Shown here piece after piece: positions 42,537-49,899 of a DNA stretch of 64,000 nt. Numbering within the stretch: the first letter of the stretch is position 1; every line of letters begins with the position of its first letter. The notes under the pieces were generated by a model. The model was given only the letters and a program-made list of their open reading frames with translations. It was not told where the DNA came from and made no database searches. The position numbers and the translations under genes are program-made. Source of the stretch: JAHFUI01 sp039931615 (lineage in GTDB: Bacteria > Acidobacteriota > Vicinamibacteria > Vicinamibacterales > CAVVIG01); the NCBI GenBank assembly GCA_039931615.1, contig JBDTRR010000015.1:1-64000 (forward strand), written 5' to 3'.

Positions 42537-43874
42537 TTACAGGTCGAGCCGGCCGCTGCTTGGGCCGAGACTCTCGATCTCCGTGCCGGCGAGATGGGCC
42601 AGTGCGAGCAGCAGGTTCGCCGTCGGCTCATCCTGCTTGGCGACGACGTGACGGTTGCCCTTCAACCGGCCGTGCGCGCCGCCGACCAGGACGGCGGGCG
42701 GATTGCTCCGATCGTGCAGGTTGCCGTTGCTCATGCCGCTGCCCCAGTAGAGCAGCGAGTGGTCGAGCAGCGTCCCGTCGCCGTCGCGGGTCTCCTTCAG
42801 CTTGGCGAGGAACTGGCTGAACTTGACGATCTGGTAGGTCCCGATCTTGGCGTACTTGGCCAGCTTCTCGGTGTCGTTGCCGTGGTGCGAGATGCTGTGA
42901 TGCGTTTCGGGGATGCCGATGTGCGCATAGCCGCGGTCGCTCGCTTCGTGGCCGACGGCGAACGTGAAGACGCGGCTGATGTCGCCCTGCAGTGCCAGGT
43001 GCATCAGGTTGTAGGTGATGGTCATGTGGTCGTCGAACGCCTCGGGCAGCCCGACCGGGGCTTCGGCGTTGCCGGTGATGGCGCCGAGCCGGCTCTCCAT
43101 CCGGTCGAGCTGCTGCTCGACCTGGCGGATGTTGCTGAGGTATTCGTCGAGGATGGCGCGGTCCGGCCCGCCGAGCGTCTTGCGCAGCTTCGCGGTTTCG
43201 TGGGTGACTGAGTCGAGCAGGCTCTGTTTTTCCTTCAGCCGTGAGGCGCGCTGCTCGGTCGAGCCGGTCTCGCCGAACATGCGCTCGAAGGTGACGCGGG
43301 GATTGATGCCGACCGGCAGCGGGCTGACGTCGTCGCGCCAGGCGAGCGCGTCGAAGAAGGTGCAGGGGAAGCCGTCGCAGGCGCCGACCGCCGTGCCCAT
43401 GTCCTCGGTGCCGACCTCGATCGAGCGCAGCGGCGTGTCGCCGGCCACCGTGTCGGCGACGTACTGATCGACGGTCTTCTTCGACTGGATCTTGCCGAAG
43501 GCGTCGCCGGTGCCCTCCCGGGTGGCGACCGGCCCGACGCCGTTGAGGAAGGCCGAGCTGGCGCCGAGGTGGACCGAGGAGCCCCACGGCGCCTTCATCT
43601 TGCTGATCGTGACCAGCTGATCGCGGAACGGCTCGAGCGGCTGCATCACCGGCTTGAACTGGAAGTCGCTGCCGGCGGCCTCCGGATGCCAGGTGTCGGG
43701 GAAGACCCCGTTCGGCATGTAGATCGCGCCGAACCGGAACGGTGCGCTCGCGGCCGTCCGCGACTGGGCGGTGAGCGCCGGCACCATCGATTCCAGCAGC
43801 GGCAGCGCGACCGCAGCACCGAAGGTTCCACGGATGAACGTGCGGCGGGACAGATGCTTCTTGGTGATGATCAT
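42537..43874 (-). CDS. DUF1552-domain protein, Tat-exported
   Basis: A 445-residue protein with a twin-arginine signal (KHLSRRTFIRGTFGAAVALP). Characteristic DUF1552 blocks: RFGAIYMPNGVFPDTWHPEA, PFRDQLVTISKMKAPWGSSV followed by HLGASSAFLNG, SIEVGTEDMGTAVGACDGF, DEYLSNIRQVEQQLDRME, HEASDRGYAHIGIPETHHSI, and LYWGSGMSNGNLHDRSNPPA. Family proteins are usually encoded immediately after a DUF1592/1588 cytochrome-like protein, as here (two-base gap). The fold resembles a sulfatase/alkaline phosphatase-like enzyme (cf. DUF1501), but the catalytic residue is not assigned. Function unknown; a periplasmic role with the haem-protein partner is likely. Confidence 0.9.
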   Translation of the reverse strand: MIITKKHLSRRTFIRGTFGAAVALPLLESMVPALTAQSRTAASAPFRFGAIYMPNGVFPDTWHPEAAGSDFQFKPVMQPLEPFRDQLVTISKMKAPWGSSVHLGASSAFLNGVGPVATREGTGDAFGKIQSKKTVDQYVADTVAGDTPLRSIEVGTEDMGTAVGACDGFPCTFFDALAWRDDVSPLPVGINPRVTFERMFGETGSTEQRASRLKEKQSLLDSVTHETAKLRKTLGGPDRAILDEYLSNIRQVEQQLDRMESRLGAITGNAEAPVGLPEAFDDHMTITYNLMHLALQGDISRVFTFAVGHEASDRGYAHIGIPETHHSISHHGNDTEKLAKYAKIGTYQIVKFSQFLAKLKETRDGDGTLLDHSLLYWGSGMSNGNLHDRSNPPAVLVGGAHGRLKGNRHVVAKQDEPTANLLLALAHLAGTEIESLGPSSGRLDL

Positions 43875-43876
43875 GT

Positions 43877-46393
43877 CTACTCCACTGTGGCTCGGGCGAC
43901 GCTGTTGACGGATTCGGCGGGCTCCAGTTTGGTCCGCATCTGGAACGGCGCGCTCTCGATGATACCCATGATGATGGCGGTGATGCGGTAGTCGTTCTGC
44001 GCCGCTTTCCTGACGACGCGGCGGACAACGGGCATGTCGACCGGCTCGATGCCGCGGCCCAGGGCGTAGGTCAGCATCCGCTCGGTCAGGGTGCTGACGA
44101 AGGCATCGGGCCGGCTCAGGATGGCGTTGCGCAGCGCGGCGGGTCCATCGACCTTGGAACCGTCCGCCAGGACGCCGGCGGTGTCGACCGGGGCGCCGTC
44201 CGGCCCGGTGTCGCGCCATTGCCCGACCGAGTTGAAGTTCTCGAGCGCGAAGCCGGGCGGGTCGAGGAGGCGGTGGCAGGACGCGCACGGCGCGTTCTTG
44301 CGGTGCAGCTCGAGCTGCTCCCGCACCGTCTTCGGGGCGGTGGCCGCGCCCTTGGCGCTTTCCTCGAGGGTCGGCACGTCCGGCGGCGGCGGCGCCGGCG
44401 GCGTGTTGAGGAACGTGCTGAGGACGAACTTGCCGCGGAACACCGGTGAGGTCCTCGTGGCCACCGAGGTCAGCGACAGGATGCTGCCGTGGCCGAGCAG
44501 ACCGCGGCGGTTCGGATCGGTGAGCGTCACCTGGCGGAAGCGCTCGCCGTAGACGCCCGGCACGCCGTAATGCTTGGCCAGACGCTCGTTCAGGAAGGTG
44601 TAGTCGGCGCTCAACAGCTCCAGGGCGCTGCGGTTCTCGCGCATGATGTGGCCGAAGAACAGCTCGGTCTCGCGGCGGAACGCCTTGCGGATGTTGTCGT
44701 CGAAATCGGGAAAGAGCAGCAGGTCGGGCGCCACCTTCGATTCCAGGTTGCGCAGCTGCAGCCACTGGCCGGTGAAATTGTTGACCAGGGCATCGGCGCG
44801 CTCGTCAGTAATCATGCGGCGCACCTGGGCGGCCAGGATCCCCGGCTCGCGGAGCCGGCCCGCCGCCGCCAGGTCGAGCAGTTTCTGATCCGGAATGCTG
44901 CTCCAGAGGAAGAACGACAGCCGCGACGCCAGCTCCAGGTCGCTGATGGTGTGCGGGGTGCCGGGCCGGACGCCGGCCGGATCGCGTTCGATGCGATAGA
45001 GGAACGACGGGCTGGACAGGATCCGCGCGACGCCGGACCGGATGCCGGCGTCGAAGTCGCCGCCGTTCTCGCGCGCCTGCTTGTAAAAGCCGAGCGGCGC
45101 CTCGCCGTCGGCTGCCGTGACGGGACGCCGGTAGGCGCGCCGCGCCAGATTCATCAGGATCTTGTCGGCGCAGGCCGCCTCCTCGGCGGCGGACGCCGGG
45201 CGGCAGACGAACAGCCGTTCACGGCTGGGCGTGCTGCTGACCCCCTTGACGTTGTAGGGGCCTTCGACGTTGACGGCGCGGAGCCGCGGCTGGCCGCCCA
45301 CCATGTGGACTTCCTGGCTGTCGCGCAGCGCCGGCTGGAACACGTCCTGCCGCTGGGCCGGCCGTTCCTTCCAGGTGAAGCCGACGTCGTGCGGCCCGGC
45401 GGTCACCGCGACCCGCCCGGTCATGCGCGCGTCGATCAGCACCTTCGCCTCGTTCATGTCCCGGGCCTGGACCTCGTGATCCTTCGGTCCGCCGACCTGG
45501 GCCGAATAGACCTCCGCGCCGTCGATGGTGATGATGAAGGTGTGCGGCGTGTCATTGCCCTCGACGCCGGCATAGCCCTCCTCGACGCCCCGCATCAACC
45601 GCCCCGACAGCTTGTACTCGGCGTCGGCGGGGAACACATGGCGGACCATCGTGCCGCCCCGCGTGCCGAGCGGCAGGCTGTCGATGTGTCCGCTCTGGCT
45701 GAACTCCCGGCTGATCAGGTACTCGGTGGTGCCGGGACGCGCCTCGGGATCGCCGACGGCCATCGCGCTGATGCGCTGCGCGGCCGCGACATACCGCTCG
45801 AGCAGCAGCGGCGAGGTCCGCAGCGAGGCGGCGATGTTGTCGAAGCCGAAATTGGCGCCGTCGCTCGGCAGCCAGTCCGCGACGTCGATGTCGAGCGCCA
45901 GCAGATCGCGAACGGCGTTGGCGTACTCGCTGCGGTTGAGGCGATGCATCACGTAGCGGCCGGGCGTGCTTTTTCCCTCCCAGGCCCGATCGAGCGATCC
46001 GGAGAGCCAGGTGGTGAAGCCGACATAGTCGCCTTCAGACGGGTGCGGCATGCCCTGGGGCGGCATCGCGCGCGCGCCGAGCTTGCGCAGCACCCGCTCC
46101 CAGGTGTCGGCCTGGGGGAGCAGGTCGTCGAGACTGGTTTCGAGGTTGACCGGCGCTTCCGGCGGCGATTTGGTCTTGCTGTTATGACAGCCGACGCAGT
46201 TCTTGTTCAACCAGGCGCGATGCTTCGCCGCCTCGGCCGCCGCCGACGCCGTCGGCGCCCCGGCGCGGGCGGGGGCGGCCGACTGCGCCCGGGCGCGAGT
46301 GACCGTTGGCGTGCGCGGGCCGCTTGCCGTCTGCGCCAGCATCACCGCGGTGCCGGCGAAGATGAGCGCCGCGCTCGTCACGACTCCCTTCAT
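43877..46393 (-). CDS. DUF1592-type protein with two CxxCH haem sites
   Basis: An 838-residue exported protein. After the signal (MKGVVTSAALIFAGTAVMLA) a haem-c site CVGCH lies at 66-70 (planctomycete-type cytochrome c domain), and a second CASCH lies near residue 702 in the DUF1588 block APCASCHRLLDPPGFALENF. Domain order reads cytochrome c, DUF1587 (HRLNRSEYANAVRDLLALDI), DUF1595 (FVCRPASAAEEAACA, then RRAYRRPVTAADG), DUF1592 (SRLSFFLWSSIPDQKLLDLA), DUF1588 and DUF1585 (LTERMLTYALGRGIEPVD). Such proteins are abundant in Planctomycetes and Acidobacteriota and are thought to be periplasmic oxidoreductases. Its ATG overlaps the ankyrin stop (ATGA), and the DUF1552 gene follows by two bases. 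Confidence 0.92.
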   Translation of the reverse strand: MKGVVTSAALIFAGTAVMLAQTASGPRTPTVTRARAQSAAPARAGAPTASAAAEAAKHRAWLNKNCVGCHNSKTKSPPEAPVNLETSLDDLLPQADTWERVLRKLGARAMPPQGMPHPSEGDYVGFTTWLSGSLDRAWEGKSTPGRYVMHRLNRSEYANAVRDLLALDIDVADWLPSDGANFGFDNIAASLRTSPLLLERYVAAAQRISAMAVGDPEARPGTTEYLISREFSQSGHIDSLPLGTRGGTMVRHVFPADAEYKLSGRLMRGVEEGYAGVEGNDTPHTFIITIDGAEVYSAQVGGPKDHEVQARDMNEAKVLIDARMTGRVAVTAGPHDVGFTWKERPAQRQDVFQPALRDSQEVHMVGGQPRLRAVNVEGPYNVKGVSSTPSRERLFVCRPASAAEEAACADKILMNLARRAYRRPVTAADGEAPLGFYKQARENGGDFDAGIRSGVARILSSPSFLYRIERDPAGVRPGTPHTISDLELASRLSFFLWSSIPDQKLLDLAAAGRLREPGILAAQVRRMITDERADALVNNFTGQWLQLRNLESKVAPDLLLFPDFDDNIRKAFRRETELFFGHIMRENRSALELLSADYTFLNERLAKHYGVPGVYGERFRQVTLTDPNRRGLLGHGSILSLTSVATRTSPVFRGKFVLSTFLNTPPAPPPPDVPTLEESAKGAATAPKTVREQLELHRKNAPCASCHRLLDPPGFALENFNSVGQWRDTGPDGAPVDTAGVLADGSKVDGPAALRNAILSRPDAFVSTLTERMLTYALGRGIEPVDMPVVRRVVRKAAQNDYRITAIIMGIIESAPFQMRTKLEPAESVNSVARATVE

Positions 46394-48195
46394 TGCGCCC
46401 CCTGCTTGCCGGCGCCAGCCGGCGACGCCGCGCTGGAGATCTTGACGTCGGTCTTCTTTCCGTCGGTCGGCTTGTCTTCCTTCTTCTCGTCCTTCTTTTC
46501 GTCGATCTTCTTGGCGGGAGCCGCTGCCTCTTCCTCGCCGTCTTCCGAGGCCTCTTCCTTCTTGGCGCTATCTTTGTCGGCTGCCGGCGGCGGCACCGGG
46601 GCTGGATCGTCAGGCCCGAGGTGCATCAGCTCGCGCACGGCCGCGATCACCGCTTCACGCGTGTCGCGCTTGAACTTGAAGGTGTCGGGGTCGTTGTTGT
46701 TGCCCGGCGGCGGGGGAGGCTCGGGCTTTTCGGCCAGCAGCAGCGGCGTCAGGTTGTCCTTGTTCGTGGCGTCCAGCTTCGCTCCCGCCGCGACCAGGGC
46801 GCGAACGATCTCGACCTGCCGCGCCGCCACCGCCTGGTGCAGCGGCGCCGATCCGTCCGGCGCCTTGGTGTTCGGGTTGGCCCCGGCCGCGAGCAGGACC
46901 TTGACGGCGTCGGCCGGCTCGCGGTTGGACGCCTCGCGGAAGGGCGGCGGTCCGAGGCGGCCGAACCCGGGTCCGGCGGCGAACCCCGCACCCCGGCCGC
47001 CGACCATCGAGACCATCACCGGCGTCTTGCCGACGTTGGGGTTGCCGCGGCCGCCGGCCGCCGCCCCGGCCTTCGCCGGCTTCTTGACCTCAGTCGGGCT
47101 CCAGTCGACCGTCGCGCCGTGGGCGATCATCAGCTTGAGCGCCTCGACGTCCGAGGCCTGCGCGGCGCGGTAGAACGCCGAGGCATTGACGTCCGGGGCG
47201 CAGCAGAGCGTGGTCGAGTGCATCTGGCCGATGAACGCCTTGTTCGGATCGGCGCCGCGCTCGAGCAGCAGCTTGACGAGGTCGAGGGCCGTCATCTTGT
47301 TGGGGTGGTCGGTGCGCAGCCGCGATCCGTCGTGCGCGCGCATGTCGGTCGTAGCGTCGTGCATGTCGACGGCAAAGTACAACGATCCGTCGTTGGCGTC
47401 GGCGCCCAGCTCGACCAGTTTGCCAGCCAGGTCGAACCGGTCGTTGACGATGGCGACCATCGTCGCGGTGAGCCCGTCGCCGTTGGCCAGCTTCGCATCG
47501 GCGCCGCCCTTGATCAGCGCGGTCGCGACCGCGTCGTGGCCGTTGCGCGCGGCGAACATCAACGCCGTGAAGCCGCCGGTCGCGTGGTCGGCGTGCTTGC
47601 GGTCCTCGATCGCCGTGACGTGACCCTTGCGGTTCGGATCGGCGCCGGCCCCGAGCAGGGCCTTGACGACCTCGACGTGCCCTTCGGTGGCCGCCCACAT
47701 CAACGCCGTCTGCTGCTGATAGGTGTCCGCGGCGTTGACGTTGGCGCCGGCGTCGAGCAGCAGCCGCGCCGCGTCGACGCGGCCGGTCCGCGCCGCGGCC
47801 ATCAGCGGCGTCTCGCCGTCGGGATGGGTGACCGCGAAATCGGCGCCGGCCTTCAGCAGCGCCGCCATCAGCGGCGCATCACCGGAGCGGCTCGCCTGCA
47901 GCAGCGGGGTGATGCCGTAGTGGTTCGGCGTGTTGACGGGAGCGACCGCGTCGATCAGCACCCGCGCCATGTCCAGATTGGAGTTGTAGGTCGCCCAGAG
48001 CAGCGCGGTGGAACCGTCGCGCGCCGGCTCGTTGACATTCGCCCGCTTGGCAATCAGCGCGCGAACCGCCGGCAGATCGTCGTTCTTGGCGGCGACGACC
48101 AGGGCGGGATCGCCGGCAGCTTGTCCGCGCACGGCTGGAAGAAGAACGACGAGCGATAGCAGCGGCAGCCATCTGAAAGTGCGTCGGGTGCGCAT
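46390..48195 (-). CDS. exported ankyrin-repeat protein
   Basis: A 601-residue protein. Signal MRTRRTFRWLPLLSLVVLLP ending VRGQ. About ten ankyrin repeats span roughly residues 28-460, for example DPALVVAAKNDDLPAVRALI, DGETPLMAAARTGRVDAARL and TALMWAATEGHVEVVKALLG; a Gly/Pro insert at about 370-415 interrupts the array. The C-terminal 100 residues are an acidic/Lys-rich low-complexity tail (EEASEDGEEEAAAPAKKIDE). Ankyrin arrays bind proteins, so this could be the scaffold of the haem/DUF1552 pair encoded next. It heads the operon ank-DUF1592-DUF1552. A 21-base tandem duplication lies just upstream. Confidence 0.9.
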   Translation of the reverse strand: MRTRRTFRWLPLLSLVVLLPAVRGQAAGDPALVVAAKNDDLPAVRALIAKRANVNEPARDGSTALLWATYNSNLDMARVLIDAVAPVNTPNHYGITPLLQASRSGDAPLMAALLKAGADFAVTHPDGETPLMAAARTGRVDAARLLLDAGANVNAADTYQQQTALMWAATEGHVEVVKALLGAGADPNRKGHVTAIEDRKHADHATGGFTALMFAARNGHDAVATALIKGGADAKLANGDGLTATMVAIVNDRFDLAGKLVELGADANDGSLYFAVDMHDATTDMRAHDGSRLRTDHPNKMTALDLVKLLLERGADPNKAFIGQMHSTTLCCAPDVNASAFYRAAQASDVEALKLMIAHGATVDWSPTEVKKPAKAGAAAGGRGNPNVGKTPVMVSMVGGRGAGFAAGPGFGRLGPPPFREASNREPADAVKVLLAAGANPNTKAPDGSAPLHQAVAARQVEIVRALVAAGAKLDATNKDNLTPLLLAEKPEPPPPPGNNNDPDTFKFKRDTREAVIAAVRELMHLGPDDPAPVPPPAADKDSAKKEEASEDGEEEAAAPAKKIDEKKDEKKEDKPTDGKKTDVKISSAASPAGAGKQGAQ

Positions 48196-48210
48196 CTGAG
48201 CCTCACCTTT

Positions 48211-48252
48211 TCAAATCCGTGGTCTTCGAATTCAAATCCGTGGTCTTCGAAT
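48211..48252. repeat. perfect 21-base tandem duplication
   Basis: Two exact copies of a 21-base unit beginning TCAAATCCGTGGTC and ending TTCGAAT (48211-48231 and 48232-48252), starting 16 bases upstream of the ankyrin operon start. Confidence 0.8.
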
Positions 48253-48480
48253 CCGGGTAGTCGCGACGCGAGGACGAGACCGGCCAGTCCGGCGGCGGCG
48301 AGGCCGCCAGGCACAGGATCGCTGCCTCGCGCACGTCGCAACAGGGCTGATGTTACACCCTCGACGAGGCGGCGCGGCCCGGGACGTGAGGAATTTTTGC
48401 GCTCCGGCCGATCCGGTAAAAACGCCCGGAAAATCGCGCCGCCAACTACCTGATTCCGGGTATGCGGACTGGGGCTTCTC

Positions 48481-48522
48481 TAGTCCCTGGTCCTTGGTCC
48501 CTAGTCCCTAGTCCCCAGCCCC
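48481..48522. repeat. heptamer tandem array (TAGTCCC type)
   Basis: Six consecutive seven-base units: TAGTCCC, TGGTCCT, TGGTCCC, TAGTCCC, TAGTCCC, CAGCCCC. Confidence 0.8.
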
Positions 48523-48678
48523 CGCATTCAGCGGAACGACCATTGCTAGGGTCCGACCCCCAGCGCAGCCAATTCCGCGGATTGCGCCGGCAAGGTCGAC
48601 GCATCGTGATGTGGTTGTCCTCGCGGCGTGTCAGGGCTGTCCTCTTACGATCGCGTTCCCTGCGGAAGGAGCTGTTGG

Positions 48679-49713
48679 ATGAGACGGAGCACTTCGGTCA
48701 TTGCTGCGCTGGGCGCCGCGTCGCTGGGAGCGGCGTCTCTGGGCGGGGCAGTTGCCGCGCAGCAGACGCCGCCGTTCACCGCCGCGACGCGAACCGTCGC
48801 CGTCTATGCCACCGTCACCAACGCGCAGGGGCGGCTGGTGCCCGACCTGGCGCGCGATGATTTCTCGATCGACGACGAGGGGAAGCGGCAGACGCTGACG
48901 GTGTTCTCCAACGACGTGCAGCCGATCACCGTCGTGATGCTGCTCGATCGGAGCGGCAGCATGAAGCCGAACTTCGATCTCGAGGAACAGGCGGCCGAAG
49001 CATTCGTCCGCGCCATGGGGCCGGACGACAAGGCGCGCATCGGCAGCTTCGCCACCCACATCCAGATCGATCCGCCCGAGTTCTCATCCGACCGGGATGC
49101 GCTGGTCAAGGTGCTTCGCTCCCAGTTGCAGACCGACGGCCCGACGCCGTTGTGGAACGCCGTCGATACGGCGATCGACAAGCTGATCCTCGAGCCGGGC
49201 CGGCGGGTCGTCCTCGTCTTTACCGACGGTGTCGACATGCCGCTGAACTTCAGCGGCCGCAACAAGTCGCTGAAGGACGTGATGAAGCGCGCCGAGGAAC
49301 GCGACGTGATGGTCTACGCGATCGGACTGGCCGGCGAGACCGGCATGCCGGATCTGCGCGGACGGACGCCGGACCGCAATGGCCGCGGCGGACCGGGTGG
49401 GTCGGGCGGCAGCGGCGGTTTCGGCGGCCGCAGCCTCGGCGGTGATCGGCCGCAGCTCGAGAAGCCCGACGAAGGACTGCCGAAGATCGCGGCGGCCACC
49501 GGCGGGGGGTACTTCGAGCTGATGTCGGCGCGCGATCTGCCGTCGACCTTTGCCCGCGTCGCCGACGAGCTGCATCATCAGTACTCGCTCGGGTTCACGC
49601 CGGAGAAGCTCGATGGCAAGATGCACGAGCTGACCGTCCGCGCGTCGCCGCCCGAACTCACGGTGCGGGCGCGGAAACGGTACCTCGCCTCGAAGCCGCT
49701 GGGCGGCGCGTGA
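48679..49713 (+). CDS. VWFA-related protein, acidobacterial type, exported
   Basis: A 344-residue protein. The ATG at 48679 follows GGAAGGAGCTG and opens a signal containing a small internal repeat (ALGAASLGAASLGGAVAAQQ). After TVAVYATVTNAQGRLVPDLA then RDDFSIDDEGKRQTL (an N-terminal beta sandwich typical of the family), the von Willebrand A domain starts VVMLLDRSGSM (MIDAS DxSxS) and continues with DGPTPLWNAVDTAIDKL (MIDAS Thr) and VVLVFTDGVDMPL (MIDAS Asp). A Gly/Arg-rich loop (GRGGPGGSGGSGGFGGRSL) separates it from a C-terminal barrel ending YSLGFTPEKLDGKMHELTVR. Metal-dependent adhesion to a protein ligand is expected; the ligand is unknown. Confidence 0.9.
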   Translation: MRRSTSVIAALGAASLGAASLGGAVAAQQTPPFTAATRTVAVYATVTNAQGRLVPDLARDDFSIDDEGKRQTLTVFSNDVQPITVVMLLDRSGSMKPNFDLEEQAAEAFVRAMGPDDKARIGSFATHIQIDPPEFSSDRDALVKVLRSQLQTDGPTPLWNAVDTAIDKLILEPGRRVVLVFTDGVDMPLNFSGRNKSLKDVMKRAEERDVMVYAIGLAGETGMPDLRGRTPDRNGRGGPGGSGGSGGFGGRSLGGDRPQLEKPDEGLPKIAAATGGGYFELMSARDLPSTFARVADELHHQYSLGFTPEKLDGKMHELTVRASPPELTVRARKRYLASKPLGGA

Positions 49714-49897
49714 GAATTAGGAATTAGGAATTAGCAATTAGGAATTCAATTGGGAATTAGGAATTAGGAATTATTAGGAATTGTGAATTCGGAATTGGGA
49801 ATGGGCGCCCCGGTCCAACCCTCATTTGCGAATTCCTAATTTCGAATTCCTAATTTCAATTCCTAATTCCTAATTCCTAATTCCTAATTCCTAATTT
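49714..49897. repeat. heptamer tandem arrays in inverted orientation forming a long potential stem
   Basis: Units of GAATTAG/GAATTGG fill 49714 to about 49800; a mirror series of CCTAATT units fills about 49833 to 49897. The arms can pair over most of their length around a GC-rich loop (CGCCCCGGTCCAACC). The arms start at the VWFA stop and end at the ppc stop. Confidence 0.9.
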
Positions 49898-49899
49898 CC

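Larger units (their letters stand above)
48196..48678. other. 483-base divergent intergenic region with repeats
   Basis: It separates the ankyrin operon (minus) from the VWFA gene (plus). It contains the 21-base tandem duplication, a CG-rich stretch, and the TAGTCCC heptamers; no gene is seen. The leader of the VWFA gene has a good GGAAGGAG site at 48664-48671. Confidence 0.6.

Noticed and set aside
44489..47173. An 894-codon open frame on the plus strand across the DUF1592 and ankyrin genes
   Set aside because: It spans two real genes on the other strand and ends in serine-rich noise.
48481..49897. CRISPR array
   Set aside because: The repeats are seven bases long and contiguous with no spacers, and no cas genes are present.
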